From contig JAZKDO010000005.1 in NCBI GenBank assembly GCA_040387555.1, positions 62,001-126,000 on the forward strand: DNA of 64,000 nucleotides, read 5' to 3'. Position numbers and translations under genes: made by a program. The stretch is from UBA4416 sp040387555 (GTDB lineage: Bacteria; Bacteroidota; Bacteroidia; B-17B0; Aurantibacillaceae). This document shows positions 7,297 to 16,206 of the stretch, piece after piece (position 1 is the stretch's first letter; the number at the start of each line of letters is the position of its first letter). Under the pieces are notes generated by a model. It saw only the letters and a program-made list of their open reading frames with translations. It ran no database searches and had not been told where the DNA came from.

Positions 7297-8616
7297 ATGC
7301 AGACTCTGGAACAATTGAGATCCGGCGAATTAGCAGGAAGTACTTCTCTTAAATTGTCTTGTGGCTTAACAGAGTTTCCTGAAGAATTATTTGGCCTGGC
7401 TAATACATTAGAATTGTTGGATCTTTCAAACAATCATCTTAAAAGCTTGCCATTTGATTTCAGTAGGTTTTCCAAATTAAAAATTGCTTTTTTTTCAGAT
7501 AATCTATTCACGGAATACCCCGAAGTTTTAGCGTCATGTCCCTTGCTTGAAATGGTTGGCTTTAAATCCAATCAGCTTGTTCATGTTTCAGAAAAAGCGT
7601 TATCGAAAAATATTCGTTGGTTAATCCTCACCAATAATAAAATCCAACAATTACCAAAGTCTATCGGACACTGTTACCGTTTACAAAAGGTAGCTCTCGC
7701 AGGCAACTGTCTTAGAGAATTACCTGATGAAATGGCTGAATGCCGAAACCTGGAATTATTGAGGATCTCTGCAAACAATATTCAGAAATTGCCGGAATGG
7801 CTAATGCGTCTCCCAAAATTGTCTTGGCTGGCCTATTCGGATAATCCATGTAGCGTAGCGCAACAAAGTAATGTGTTATTACCGGAAATTTCATGGAATG
7901 ATCTTGAACTCAAGGAGCAACTTGGAGAAGGAGCATCCGGAATTATTTCAAAAGCCGTGTGGAATAATTTTTTTCAGAAAGAAGTAGCTGTTAAAGTATT
8001 TAAAGGCGAGGTAACCAGTGATGGTTTACCGCTTAGTGAGATGAACACGTGTTCATTGGCAGGTAATCATCCTGCTTTAGTTACCTTATTGGGGAAGATT
8101 TCTCACCATCCTCATCAGAAAGAAGGATTAGTGTTTGACCTGATTCCACCTTCGTTCCGAAATCTTGGAAAACCTCCAAGCTTTATTACCTGCACAAGGG
8201 ATACATTTGAAAAACATACCTGTTTCTCTTTGAAAGACCTTACACAAATTGCACTTCAAACAGCTTCTGTGCTGGAACAATTGCATAGTAAAGGCATTAT
8301 GCATGGAGATTTTTATGCTCATAATTTAATGAGTGATGATCAATCGAATGTCTTGCTTGGTGATTTTGGCGCAGCTACTATGTATGATCGGTCTTCTCCG
8401 GAAAGTGGCTCGCATGAAAAAATGGATATAAGAGCTTACGGATGTTTATTAGACGATTTACTTGAACATTTATCTGCTGAAGAAAAAGAACACCCTATCA
8501 CAGAACATTTTAAAATTTTGCGAAAAGAATGTTTTCTTGAAAACGTCCAAGAAAGGCCTGTTTTTTCTGAAATTCAAAAACAGATTACCTCTTTAATTGA
8601 TAAGGTTCTTATATAG
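7297..8616 (+). CDS. Leucine-rich-repeat protein kinase
   Basis: 439 residues in two halves. Residues ~15-185 form about seven leucine-rich repeats (for example LELLDLSNNHLKSLP and RWLILTNNKIQQLP). Residues ~205-430 are a protein-kinase fold: glycine loop GEGASG, AVKVFK with the ATP-binding Lys, HGDFYAHNLM as the catalytic loop (HGD in place of HRD) and GDFGAA as the metal-binding DFG. There is no transmembrane segment, so it is cytoplasmic. This bacterial LRR-kinase family is known but its targets are not. It is likely translated in one mRNA with pepD; its 3' end overlaps the convergent next gene by 24 bp. Confidence 0.9.
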   Translation: MQTLEQLRSGELAGSTSLKLSCGLTEFPEELFGLANTLELLDLSNNHLKSLPFDFSRFSKLKIAFFSDNLFTEYPEVLASCPLLEMVGFKSNQLVHVSEKALSKNIRWLILTNNKIQQLPKSIGHCYRLQKVALAGNCLRELPDEMAECRNLELLRISANNIQKLPEWLMRLPKLSWLAYSDNPCSVAQQSNVLLPEISWNDLELKEQLGEGASGIISKAVWNNFFQKEVAVKVFKGEVTSDGLPLSEMNTCSLAGNHPALVTLLGKISHHPHQKEGLVFDLIPPSFRNLGKPPSFITCTRDTFEKHTCFSLKDLTQIALQTASVLEQLHSKGIMHGDFYAHNLMSDDQSNVLLGDFGAATMYDRSSPESGSHEKMDIRAYGCLLDDLLEHLSAEEKEHPITEHFKILRKECFLENVQERPVFSEIQKQITSLIDKVLI

Positions 8617-9300
8617 TAATCGTTTGGCAATGGGCAAAAACGTTTCGTCGTTTGGCAAATCCGTTTTTGCTTTGAATAAATAAACTGCCGGATTAGGAAG
8701 TTTAGGGTTGGCATCAATAAGATCTAATTTAACTTTATCTACTGTATTTGATAACGACAACATGTAGCTCGAAAAATAAGAACAATTCAATCCGTAAACT
8801 TCCTGTTGCAATAAATTAATCTTAGAAAAGGTATAATAATAGGCGAATACTTGTCTCGACTGATAAGGATATAAAATAAAATACCCTTCTTTTTTATAGA
8901 TCGGTAAAATGCCGATGTGATTTGTGAGGATATGTCGTTCTGCAAAATCGAATATCGTTTTTCCTTTTTGTAACTCGTCTATAAATAAAGGCTCACTAAA
9001 AGCGATAATCTGCTTGAGCTCATTTAAAGTTTCATCATTGATCGTGCTTTCATAAACCAAAGCAAATTTTTCAAAATCAATTCCCTTAACTGTTTTTTTA
9101 AAACCTTGTTCAAGGGAAGTCGTATTATTCTTTAAAGTAATAAGATTTTTGTAATGGGCGATGAGTTCAGCAAAATCAGGGTATAATTTTTGCTCATTGA
9201 AATGTGCTTTTACTTTTTGAAGATAATCTAACAGAACATACTTTTTATATTCGAAATCAATGAGACGTTCAGTCATCCAGTTTTCAGATAAGGTTTCCAT
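8593..9300 (-). CDS. Conserved hypothetical protein
   Basis: 235 residues, cytoplasmic, with no signal peptide or membrane helix. The N-terminal 100 residues are predicted mostly helical with charged/hydrophobic alternation; the C-terminal half is aromatic-rich (GYFILYPYQSRQVFAYYYTF). No motif is recognised. It converges on the LRR-kinase gene and overlaps its last 24 bases. Confidence 0.65.
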   Translation of the reverse strand: METLSENWMTERLIDFEYKKYVLLDYLQKVKAHFNEQKLYPDFAELIAHYKNLITLKNNTTSLEQGFKKTVKGIDFEKFALVYESTINDETLNELKQIIAFSEPLFIDELQKGKTIFDFAERHILTNHIGILPIYKKEGYFILYPYQSRQVFAYYYTFSKINLLQQEVYGLNCSYFSSYMLSLSNTVDKVKLDLIDANPKLPNPAVYLFKAKTDLPNDETFLPIAKRLLYKNLIN

Positions 9301-9426
9301 AGTTTTTATACGTACATGTAAAGCATAAGTTACCTACAGAATTGAAAAAAAGAAAGTTTTATTAAGGTTACATAAATCAAACGAAAGGGTGTTTATATTT
9401 ATGTAAATTCGAACTAAAATTGCCGG

Positions 9427-9849
9427 ATGTTTGATATCACCAAAGTGCCTTTTAATCAATTGCTTGGAATTTCAGTTGCAGCTAACAAGGAATATTTATT
9501 GCAACTGGATGCTAAGCAAGAATATACTAATCATTTAGGAACAGTACATGCGGCCGCTCTATTTGCTTTGGCAGAAGGAAGTGGCGCACAATATATGCTG
9601 AAAAATTTTCCAAGTGAAATGATTGATGACGTAATTCCTGTATTAAGAAAAGCAGAAATCATCTACAAAAAACCATCCAGAGGAATTATTGTGTCCAGGG
9701 CTAAATTAAAAGATGGCACTATTGAGCAGATTGTCTGGGAGTTGAATACGAAGAAAAGAGTGTTGCTGAAAACCACTGTTGAACTGTTTGATGAACAGGA
9801 ATCCAGAGTTTTTATAGCTGACTTTGAATGGTTCGTAGTTTTAAAATAA
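9427..9849 (+). CDS. Hot-dog fold thioesterase-like protein (DUF4442/PaaI type)
   Basis: 140 residues with the hot-dog signature: the helix preceded by NHLGTVHAAALFALAEG, where His and the Glu near residue 51 sit as in PaaI-type acyl-CoA thioesterases, followed by beta strands (AEIIYKKPSRGIIVSRAKL). It probably hydrolyses an acyl-CoA thioester in the cytosol; the substrate is unknown. It is flanked by the 8593-9300 gene on the minus strand (divergent) and the 9852-10241 gene (convergent, 2 bp apart), so it is transcribed alone. Confidence 0.75.
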   Translation: MFDITKVPFNQLLGISVAANKEYLLQLDAKQEYTNHLGTVHAAALFALAEGSGAQYMLKNFPSEMIDDVIPVLRKAEIIYKKPSRGIIVSRAKLKDGTIEQIVWELNTKKRVLLKTTVELFDEQESRVFIADFEWFVVLK

Positions 9850-9851
9850 TT

Positions 9852-10241
9852 TTAAAATTGCAGGGCTTCCAATTGTGAACAAATTCGTTCAAGTATCATC
9901 GTAATAGTACGCTTTACAACTTCCTTTTTATTTAAGTGATAAAACGCTATTTCTTCTTCCGTAAATAGAGCAATGGTAATTCCTGTTAGTAGTTGTTTTA
10001 TTTGAAGATTGCCTTTAATGATTTCATGAATTCTTTCAGTCTTTTTATTGTCTGTCAGATTTTTTACAATGATTTTGTTTTCCGCCAAATGCTGGTTAAT
10101 CAATGTGAATATAAGGTCATTTTGAAATTTAAGTATAGGCCGTAATGTATTTGTTTGAAATGTTTCCAGATCAGTAGATTTTGAATTATCCACATTTATG
10201 GTAGTACGTAAATTTTTTAATAATTCTGAGCGGTTTGTCAT
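9852..10241 (-). CDS. Conserved hypothetical protein of Bacteroidota
   Basis: 129 residues from the Met at 10241 (MTNRSELLKNLR). A TATCTTCG box at 10246-10253 on the minus strand sits just before this ATG, the usual promoter position in these bacteria, so I prefer it to the further upstream start at 10298. The block NTLRPILKFQNDLIF and the later LFTEEEIAFYHLNKKEVVKR resemble a widespread Bacteroidota family that databases often mislabel as glyoxalase. It is all-helical in appearance, without glyoxalase metal ligands. Confidence 0.65.
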   Translation of the reverse strand: MTNRSELLKNLRTTINVDNSKSTDLETFQTNTLRPILKFQNDLIFTLINQHLAENKIIVKNLTDNKKTERIHEIIKGNLQIKQLLTGITIALFTEEEIAFYHLNKKEVVKRTITMILERICSQLEALQF

Positions 10242-10361
10242 GCTGCGAAGATACCGATAAAATATATAAATATCAGTTAAATTATGGGTTCTGTTCAATA
10301 TCGGTTTAAATCATTTGTGTATAAAATTCACCATAATGATTTTTAAGATTAACTTTATCAC

Positions 10362-10955
10362 ATGGTTTTTGAGCAGTTAAAACAGAAAAAATATCCGACT
10401 GATTCTCTCTTTGATGCTATTTATCCGAAGCGTTATCAGGAGCAATCTGCAAGGCATTTTACGCCAGTTCACATTGCGGTGAAAGCTTCTAAATTATTGG
10501 CGGACAATCCTTCAGATAAAATATTAGATATCGGTTCAGGTGTCGGTAAATTTTGTTGTATTGGTTCCAGCCTCACAGGAGCACATTTTTATGGTGTTGA
10601 AAAAAGAAAAACATTGACCAATCTTTCTAATAAGATCAAACGAAACTATAAATTAAAAACTGCTCATTTCATTAATGACGATTTTACAGCACTTGATTTT
10701 AAAAAATTCAATGGTATTTATTTTTTTAATTCTTTCCAGGAAATGATGGATGACACTTGTATTCTGGATGCAACTTCCAAAGTTTCGTTAACGGAATACA
10801 AAAAATATCACCAGGATTTAGCGATGAAATTAAATGAATGCGAAACCGGCACTAGGTTGGTAACGTATTACACCTTAAAAAATAAAATCCCTTCATCCTT
10901 TCGTTTTATTGATGCCAATGAAACAGGACTATTGAAATTTTACATAAAAAAATGA
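10362..10955 (+). CDS. Class I SAM-dependent methyltransferase
   Basis: 197 residues. Motif I of Rossmann-fold methyltransferases is clear (KILDIGSGVGKF, residues ~52-63), followed by GVEKRK as the acidic ribose contact and an INDDF segment. The usual NPP(Y) catalytic loop is replaced by FFNSFQE, so substrate and chemistry are unknown. It is separated by only 6 bp from the ferritin-like gene, so the two form an operon. Confidence 0.75.
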   Translation: MVFEQLKQKKYPTDSLFDAIYPKRYQEQSARHFTPVHIAVKASKLLADNPSDKILDIGSGVGKFCCIGSSLTGAHFYGVEKRKTLTNLSNKIKRNYKLKTAHFINDDFTALDFKKFNGIYFFNSFQEMMDDTCILDATSKVSLTEYKKYHQDLAMKLNECETGTRLVTYYTLKNKIPSSFRFIDANETGLLKFYIKK

Positions 10956-10961
10956 TCGGCC

Positions 10962-11525
10962 ATGGAATTAGACCATCCTAAATTAGTAGACTTACTTCAG
11001 CAAGCTTACTCTGCGGAGAAAGCTGCCGCGTTTGCTTATATTGGTCATGCTGCTGCCGTTAAAAACAAAGAAGAAAAAGCAGCAATCCGACAGATTGAAT
11101 TGGATGAGTGGAATCATAGGAATGAGGTGTTGGAAATTATGAAGCGATATGATATTCGTGTTTCGAAATATTATGAATTCAAATTTCATGTGATTGGTAA
11201 AATTATTTCATTTAGTTGTCACGTAATTGGCTGGTTCATGCCTTTTTATTTTGCCGGACGATTGGAGAGTGGAAATGTGTGCGAATATTTTAGAATGAAG
11301 CAATATTTTAATTCCTTAGGAATTACAGAACATGATACTATGCTCTACGAAATGGGGATTAAAGAGAAGGAGCATGAAGTGTATTTCCTGGAGCAGATAA
11401 AAGACAATAGGCTTTTGCCTTTTTTTGAGAAATTATTTTTCTGGGGTAAAGGAAGTTTTAATAACATCGACCTTGATAAAAAATACCCGGTGGAAGAATC
11501 GGACGCTTACTGCCGGCCTAAGTAA
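10962..11525 (+). CDS. Ferritin-like diiron protein (demethoxyubiquinone-hydroxylase-like)
   Basis: 187 residues of a four-helix type. The diiron ligand pattern is visible: E19 (SAEKAAAF), E49xxH52 (DEWNH), E102 (RLESGN) and E135xxH138 (KEKEHE). A hydrophobic stretch at ~76-100 could lie along the membrane, as in Coq7/UbiF-type hydroxylases. It may oxidise a lipid-like or quinone substrate, but no quinone gene is adjacent. It is co-transcribed with the methyltransferase upstream. Confidence 0.7.
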   Translation: MELDHPKLVDLLQQAYSAEKAAAFAYIGHAAAVKNKEEKAAIRQIELDEWNHRNEVLEIMKRYDIRVSKYYEFKFHVIGKIISFSCHVIGWFMPFYFAGRLESGNVCEYFRMKQYFNSLGITEHDTMLYEMGIKEKEHEVYFLEQIKDNRLLPFFEKLFFWGKGSFNNIDLDKKYPVEESDAYCRPK

Positions 11526-11752
11526 CGCCTTAAACACATTAACGAGAACAGTTTATAACTTTCTTCGTAAAAAACGAACTTTCTTTTTTTAATGCCGTAC
11601 AAAAAGTCAGAACCTTCTAAAATCATTTGTACCCGAAACCCAAACTTCATTTATTAAAGTAAAGGGCTGGTAAATAGTAAAACGTTATTCATTAATTGGT
11701 GTTAAAATTAAAAATTCATATAATATGAAAAACCTATCAATCCACTCAACTT

Positions 11753-12694
11753 ATGAAAACGTATATTTACTTAACAGCAACATTAACTCTTTCCATTCTC
11801 AATACAATTGAAGGCCAGATAGAGGCGACACAGGGTCTTAAAATCAGAATTGATATTATGGGGCAGAACCCATTGGTAAAAACGTCAGCCTTAGAGTACC
11901 ATTCTTATATTCAAAAAATAGAAGCATCAGAAATATTCTCAAAAAATGCCGGGCAGCAATTTGATCAGAATGAAGAAACCATTAAAAGTATTTTTTGTAA
12001 GATTTCACAAAATAGCAAAACCTATATTGCAAGTCAGACACCTTATCAACAGGCAGAATGTTTCATGCGCAGTGCGAAAGAACTCAGAAAGGAGGCACTT
12101 GAACAATTAAATGTGCAAGCTCAATATGGCGTATTGACAAATGCGGAAGAAAAAGAAAAATTAGCGCTGAACAAACAACAGGAAATATTTGAATTGTTTG
12201 AAAAGGAAATTCCCGGATTATTAGCACAGGTTAAAAACATGGAGTCAGCAAAAGGAAATGATCTAATGAAAACAGTTCTGGAATTAAAAGAGGCAGCTAT
12301 GAATGCGGCTCCAAATGAGCAAAAAATTTTGTTAAATGAAGCAAAGGATCTAGAGGAAACTTATTTAACATCTCAGGTAAAATCTTCTAACTTATATGCG
12401 AAAACTATTTATCAAAAGTTTTCTGACAACAAAGCATTAATTTTAACATTTTTGGATCAGGTACGCAGACATAAGGAACTAGTAGAGACTGTAGCTTTGA
12501 TGTGTCGGGAAGCCGAGCGACTCCTTAAATCCTCGGAAGAGTTGCGTGAAGAAGCTAATGCACAATATTATCTGGCGGCTAAGCTTGGAGCCTTCAGTAA
12601 TGCAGAAGAAAAAGAAACATTAGCAATAACCAAACAGGAAGATACGTTGAGTTTTCTTAAAACACATTCTGATATTTCATACGTTGTTAAATAG
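11753..12694 (+). CDS. Exported helical protein with an internal repeat
   Basis: 313 residues with a signal peptide (about 22 residues ending IEGQ) and an almost entirely helical, coiled-coil-like mature part. A segment near residues 103-150 is repeated near 252-303: both contain ELR-EA, AQY(G/Y) and NAEEKE-LA--KQ in the same order. An earlier out-of-frame ATG at 11725 is not used. There is no sorting domain, lipobox or known motif, so a periplasmic structural or adaptor role is only a guess. A 227-bp gap precedes it and contains a weak hairpin (11563-11577) but nothing else I can name. Confidence 0.65.
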   Translation: MKTYIYLTATLTLSILNTIEGQIEATQGLKIRIDIMGQNPLVKTSALEYHSYIQKIEASEIFSKNAGQQFDQNEETIKSIFCKISQNSKTYIASQTPYQQAECFMRSAKELRKEALEQLNVQAQYGVLTNAEEKEKLALNKQQEIFELFEKEIPGLLAQVKNMESAKGNDLMKTVLELKEAAMNAAPNEQKILLNEAKDLEETYLTSQVKSSNLYAKTIYQKFSDNKALILTFLDQVRRHKELVETVALMCREAERLLKSSEELREEANAQYYLAAKLGAFSNAEEKETLAITKQEDTLSFLKTHSDISYVVK

Positions 12695-12722
12695 GTTTTA
12701 TTAATTGGTGAAAATTGGAATG

Positions 12723-12756
12723 GAGCCTCTGTTGTTGATCAGCAGAGGTTCTTTTG
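12723..12756 (+). terminator. Rho-independent terminator
   Basis: A 9-bp stem (GAGCCTCTG / CAGAGGTTC, one G-T pair) with an 11-nt loop is followed by TTTTG, after the helical-repeat gene. Confidence 0.6.
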
Positions 12757-12781
12757 TTTAGGTCAAATTGCCCGAAATTTG

Positions 12782-12789
12782 TATCTTTG
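12782..12789 (+). promoter_or_regulatory. -7 promoter box TATCTTTG
   Basis: An exact match to TAnnTTTG ends 5 bp before the radical SAM start at 12795. The nearest TTG (12754-12756) has a 25-nt spacer, slightly long. The box favours 12795 over the in-frame start at 12768. Confidence 0.5.
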
Positions 12790-12794
12790 AGTTA

Positions 12795-14435
12795 ATGAAA
12801 GTCCTGTTAACTACCCTGAACGCAAAATATATTCACACAAACCTGGCAATTCGACTATTGTACGAATTAAACCAGGATCATGATGGTTTGGAGTGGAAAG
12901 AATTTAATATCAAAGAAGATAAAGATGAGGTTGCAAAACATTGCGCTGAATTTGATGTGGTTGCTTTCAGTTGTTATATCTGGAATATCACACAGACCTT
13001 AGCAGTATGTGAAAAAATTAAAGCACTAAATCCCTCTACAAAAATCTTGTTAGGTGGCCCGGAAGTCAGTTATGAATTTGAAGAGGTGATCGGTTTGGAT
13101 CATGTGGATTATCTCGTGATCGGCGAAGGCGAAACGGCTTTTAATGAGTTTCTAAAATCCTATCCTAATGTTGAGCATGTATCGAGTTTAGTTTGGAAAG
13201 ATGGAGTAGAGGTAAAGCAAAATAAAATGGCTCCCATGTTTGATCTGAAGAATTTTCAGAACAGCATGCCCTACAAGTTCGATAATCCTGCTGATCTTGC
13301 TAATAAAGTATTGTACATAGAAACATCCAGAGGTTGTCCTTATAAATGTGAATTTTGTCTGGCGAGCCTCGATAATAAAGTGCGTTATCTGCCAAATGAT
13401 TCTATAAAGGCAACGTTGTTATATATGATGCAACATGGCAAGGTGATTAAATTCCTTGACCGTACTTTTAATATTAAAAAAGATTTCACGCTTGATATTT
13501 TTAAATTTATTCTGGATAACTATCGCCCTGAAAACGTTTTTCAGTTTGAAATTACAGCGGATATTCTGCATCCGGATATCATTCAGTTTATTCATAATCA
13601 TGTGCCGGATAATTTATTCCGTTTTGAGATTGGAATTCAAACAGTGAACCAAAAAGCAAATTTACTGGTGAGCAGAAAACAAAGTTTTGAAAAGACCACC
13701 AGTATCATCAAGCAATTGGATTATAAAGTAGAAATGCATCTTGATTTGATTGTTGGAATGGCTTTGGATCATTGGGAAGATATTAAATTCAGTATCGAAG
13801 AAGTTTTTAAATTATTTGCGCCTGAAATGCAATTAGGTTTTTTAAAATTTTTAAAAGGAACGCCGGTGAGGCAAAAAGCTGAACAGCATGGTTTCAAATA
13901 TGATCCGATGCCCCCGTATCAGATTATAGAAAGTAATTATTTATCTAAAGAGCAATTGAACCAGATCGTAGAACTGGAACACGCGCTTGAGATATACTGG
14001 AATGGAAAAAAAGCTATCAACACGTTAAAATATGTGACTAATCATTATAGCATTTTTGAATTTCTATTGGGTCTGGGACATTTTTTTGGAACTCAAAAAG
14101 ATTTTCATAAATATTCACTCACCGATGTTTTTGAGATAATTACTGCGTATTCAAAACAAGCTTTTCCTGAAGATGCCATCTTGCAGCAGTTGATTGCAGT
14201 GGATTATTATTTGCATTTTAAGGTAAAACCTAAAAACTTATTCTTGGAGGAAATGGAATTCACATCCAAAAACAAGTTGATTGACCAGTTAAAGCTGAAT
14301 CATCACAAATACCGGTATGTAGTGTTGCCCCTGAATTTTGATTTTAAGCTATTTGCCGACGAGCAAACTATTAAAAACGAAAACAAACACCTGATTATCC
14401 AGTACAACGGAACAACAAAAGCTGAGGTCGTTTAG
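12795..14435 (+). CDS. B12-binding-domain radical SAM protein (DUF4080 type)
   Basis: 546 residues from MKVLLTTLNAKY. The N-terminal ~130 residues form a cobalamin-binding-like domain (AFSCYIWNI, LLGGPEVSYEF, VIGEGE). The radical SAM core follows with the CxxxCxxC cluster (CPYKCEFC) near residue 187. The C-terminal ~170 residues look like the DUF4080 module. Such enzymes use a [4Fe-4S] cluster and SAM for radical chemistry; the substrate is not known. A second radical SAM gene follows 79 bp downstream behind its own promoter. Confidence 0.85.
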   Translation: MKVLLTTLNAKYIHTNLAIRLLYELNQDHDGLEWKEFNIKEDKDEVAKHCAEFDVVAFSCYIWNITQTLAVCEKIKALNPSTKILLGGPEVSYEFEEVIGLDHVDYLVIGEGETAFNEFLKSYPNVEHVSSLVWKDGVEVKQNKMAPMFDLKNFQNSMPYKFDNPADLANKVLYIETSRGCPYKCEFCLASLDNKVRYLPNDSIKATLLYMMQHGKVIKFLDRTFNIKKDFTLDIFKFILDNYRPENVFQFEITADILHPDIIQFIHNHVPDNLFRFEIGIQTVNQKANLLVSRKQSFEKTTSIIKQLDYKVEMHLDLIVGMALDHWEDIKFSIEEVFKLFAPEMQLGFLKFLKGTPVRQKAEQHGFKYDPMPPYQIIESNYLSKEQLNQIVELEHALEIYWNGKKAINTLKYVTNHYSIFEFLLGLGHFFGTQKDFHKYSLTDVFEIITAYSKQAFPEDAILQQLIAVDYYLHFKVKPKNLFLEEMEFTSKNKLIDQLKLNHHKYRYVVLPLNFDFKLFADEQTIKNENKHLIIQYNGTTKAEVV

Positions 14436-14460
14436 TTCGTTATTATAAAATGCTACAATT

Positions 14461-14512
14461 TATAGCAATCAATTGCTATACAATACGCTTAACTTTATCC
14501 TTGAGTTCAAGG
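14461..14512 (+). promoter_or_regulatory. Promoter with two palindromes, over the -33 and -7 boxes
   Basis: TTG (14473-14475), 20-nt spacer and TATCCTTG (14496-14503) make a good Bacteroidota promoter. The -33 box lies inside the perfect inverted repeat TATAGCAAT-CA-ATTGCTATA (14461-14480). The -7 box overlaps CCTTGA-GT-TCAAGG (14499-14512), which ends 2 bp before the start codon. This looks like an operator pair; no regulator is identified. Confidence 0.6.
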
Positions 14513-14514
14513 AT

Positions 14515-15582
14515 ATGGAAAATAAGATTGTTAATTATTTCAAAGGAAGAGGCGCACAGTTCAATTCCCACAATAAATTTGTGAAGCAGCAATATGTTCA
14601 GGAACATGTTGAAGGCCTTGATGAAGAATTTCTTCAAAAAGAGAAAACGGAGATTATTTACACTTATCCGAAGACTATTGTCACCAAGGTTGACAGTGCG
14701 GATCTTGGCTTTGGATATTCATTAAATCCTTACCAGGGTTGCGAGCATGGTTGTATTTATTGCTACGCCCGCAACTCGCATGAATTCTGGGGTTACAGCG
14801 CCGGGCTGGATTTTGAACGTAAGATCATAGTTAAGAAGAACACGGTAGAATTATTAGAAACACAATTTGGGCAAAAGAACTGGAAACCGAAACCCATGGC
14901 ACTTTCAGGTAACACGGATTGTTACCAACCCATTGAAAAGGAATTAGAATTAACACGGAATATTTTAAAGACCTGTTTAAAATTTAAACATCCGGTTTCC
15001 ATCATCACTAAAAATTCTTTGATTACCAGGGATATTGATATTTTGAAAGAGTTGGCAGAACATAATTTAGTGCATGTGATGGTTTCCATTACAGGAACAG
15101 ATGAGAAGGTAAGGCAATTACTGGAACCAAGAACTGCTACTTATAAAAACAGGATGCTGGTTTTAGAAAGTCTTTCAAAAAATGGAATTCCATGCGGCGT
15201 GATGGTGGCGCCAATTATACCGGGGATCAACAATCACGAAATTCCAGGTGTTATAGAAATGGCGGCAAACGCAGGAGCTACTTCTGCTGGAATTACAATT
15301 GTGCGTTTAAATGGTTCGGTGGAACATATTTTCAAAGATTGGCTGGTAAAGAATTTCCCTGACAGGGCAGATAAAGTCTGGAACCAGATTATGGAATGTC
15401 ATGGTGGAAAAGTAAGTGATTCCAGGAAAAGCATCCGCATGAAAGGTGAAGGAAAAATTGCAGAATCTATCATGCAATTGTTTAAACTGTCCAGGGAGCG
15501 ACACATGCCGGAATCCAATTTTAAATTCAATTCGGATGATTTCAATTATAAAGCAGGAGACAAGCAGTTGAGTTTGTTTTAA
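14515..15582 (+). CDS. PA0069-family radical SAM protein (SPL-like)
   Basis: 355 residues from MENKIVNYF. The promoter ends just before this ATG, so the further upstream start at 14473 is rejected. The cluster motif is CEHGCIYCYARNSHEF near residue 78, typical of the PA0069/Rv2578c family, which is related to spore photoproduct lyase. Further blocks are LSGNTDCYQPIE, SIITKNSLITRD and MVAPIIPGINNHE. The chemistry of the family is unresolved. The C-terminus is hydrophilic and ends KQLSLF. Confidence 0.88.
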   Translation: MENKIVNYFKGRGAQFNSHNKFVKQQYVQEHVEGLDEEFLQKEKTEIIYTYPKTIVTKVDSADLGFGYSLNPYQGCEHGCIYCYARNSHEFWGYSAGLDFERKIIVKKNTVELLETQFGQKNWKPKPMALSGNTDCYQPIEKELELTRNILKTCLKFKHPVSIITKNSLITRDIDILKELAEHNLVHVMVSITGTDEKVRQLLEPRTATYKNRMLVLESLSKNGIPCGVMVAPIIPGINNHEIPGVIEMAANAGATSAGITIVRLNGSVEHIFKDWLVKNFPDRADKVWNQIMECHGGKVSDSRKSIRMKGEGKIAESIMQLFKLSRERHMPESNFKFNSDDFNYKAGDKQLSLF

Positions 15583-15599
15583 AATTTGTTTTATCTTTA
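15568..15599 (+). promoter_or_regulatory. Bacteroidota promoter for the pentapeptide operon
   Basis: TTG (15568-15570), 21-nt spacer and TATCTTTA (15592-15599), 32 bp before the pentapeptide start. The -33 box lies within the end of the preceding radical SAM gene. Confidence 0.5.
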
Positions 15600-15631
15600 G
15601 TTCACTCTAAATTAGCTTTAGATAGGATGAT

Positions 15632-16198
15632 ATGATCAATTTTAAAACAAGGTTCGAAACCATTTCCAATATAAATGTTCTTCCTAAAACTTCGGAAAGA
15701 GAAGACTATGAGAATTGTGAATTCTCGAACTGTAGTTTTACGGACATTTCTAATTTAAATTTCATTAATTGTGTATTTAAGAATTGTAATCTTAGTAATT
15801 GTAAGGTAAATAACACAAAACTACAGGACGTAGCCTTTGCAGATTGCAAATTATTGGGCTTGAATTTTTACCAGGCTAAAGATTTTGCTTTTGAAGTTTA
15901 TTTTGATAAATGCCTTTTGGATTACGCCTCTTTCGATAGTAAAAAACTAAATAAGAGCGAGTTTAAATCCTGTAAAATGCATGAAGTTAATTTTACAAAT
16001 GCAGATCTGTCTAAGGCATCGTTCACAAATTGTGACCTGTATGAAACTATTTTCGCTAAAACAAATTTAGGAGGAGTGGATTTCACAAGCTCAAGTAACT
16101 TCGCTATTGATCCTGAAATCAATAACATTAAAAAAGCAAAATTTTTATCACATGATTTATTCAGGCTTTTAACCAGACACGATATTATTATAGAATAA
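15632..16198 (+). CDS. Pentapeptide-repeat protein
   Basis: 188 residues. Residues ~24-150 are made of pentapeptide repeats of the A(D/N)LxX kind, for example CEFSNCSF, CVFKNCNLSNCKV and NADLSKASFTNCDL, which fold into a right-handed square beta-helix. The C-terminal ~25 residues form a capping helix with LFRLLTRHD, as in McbG/Qnr-like proteins that mimic DNA and protect gyrase. A quinolone-protection role is not shown. First gene of a tight cluster: 8 bp to the YciI-like gene. Confidence 0.85.
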   Translation: MINFKTRFETISNINVLPKTSEREDYENCEFSNCSFTDISNLNFINCVFKNCNLSNCKVNNTKLQDVAFADCKLLGLNFYQAKDFAFEVYFDKCLLDYASFDSKKLNKSEFKSCKMHEVNFTNADLSKASFTNCDLYETIFAKTNLGGVDFTSSSNFAIDPEINNIKKAKFLSHDLFRLLTRHDIIIE

Positions 16199-16206
16199 AT
16201 TAAAAC

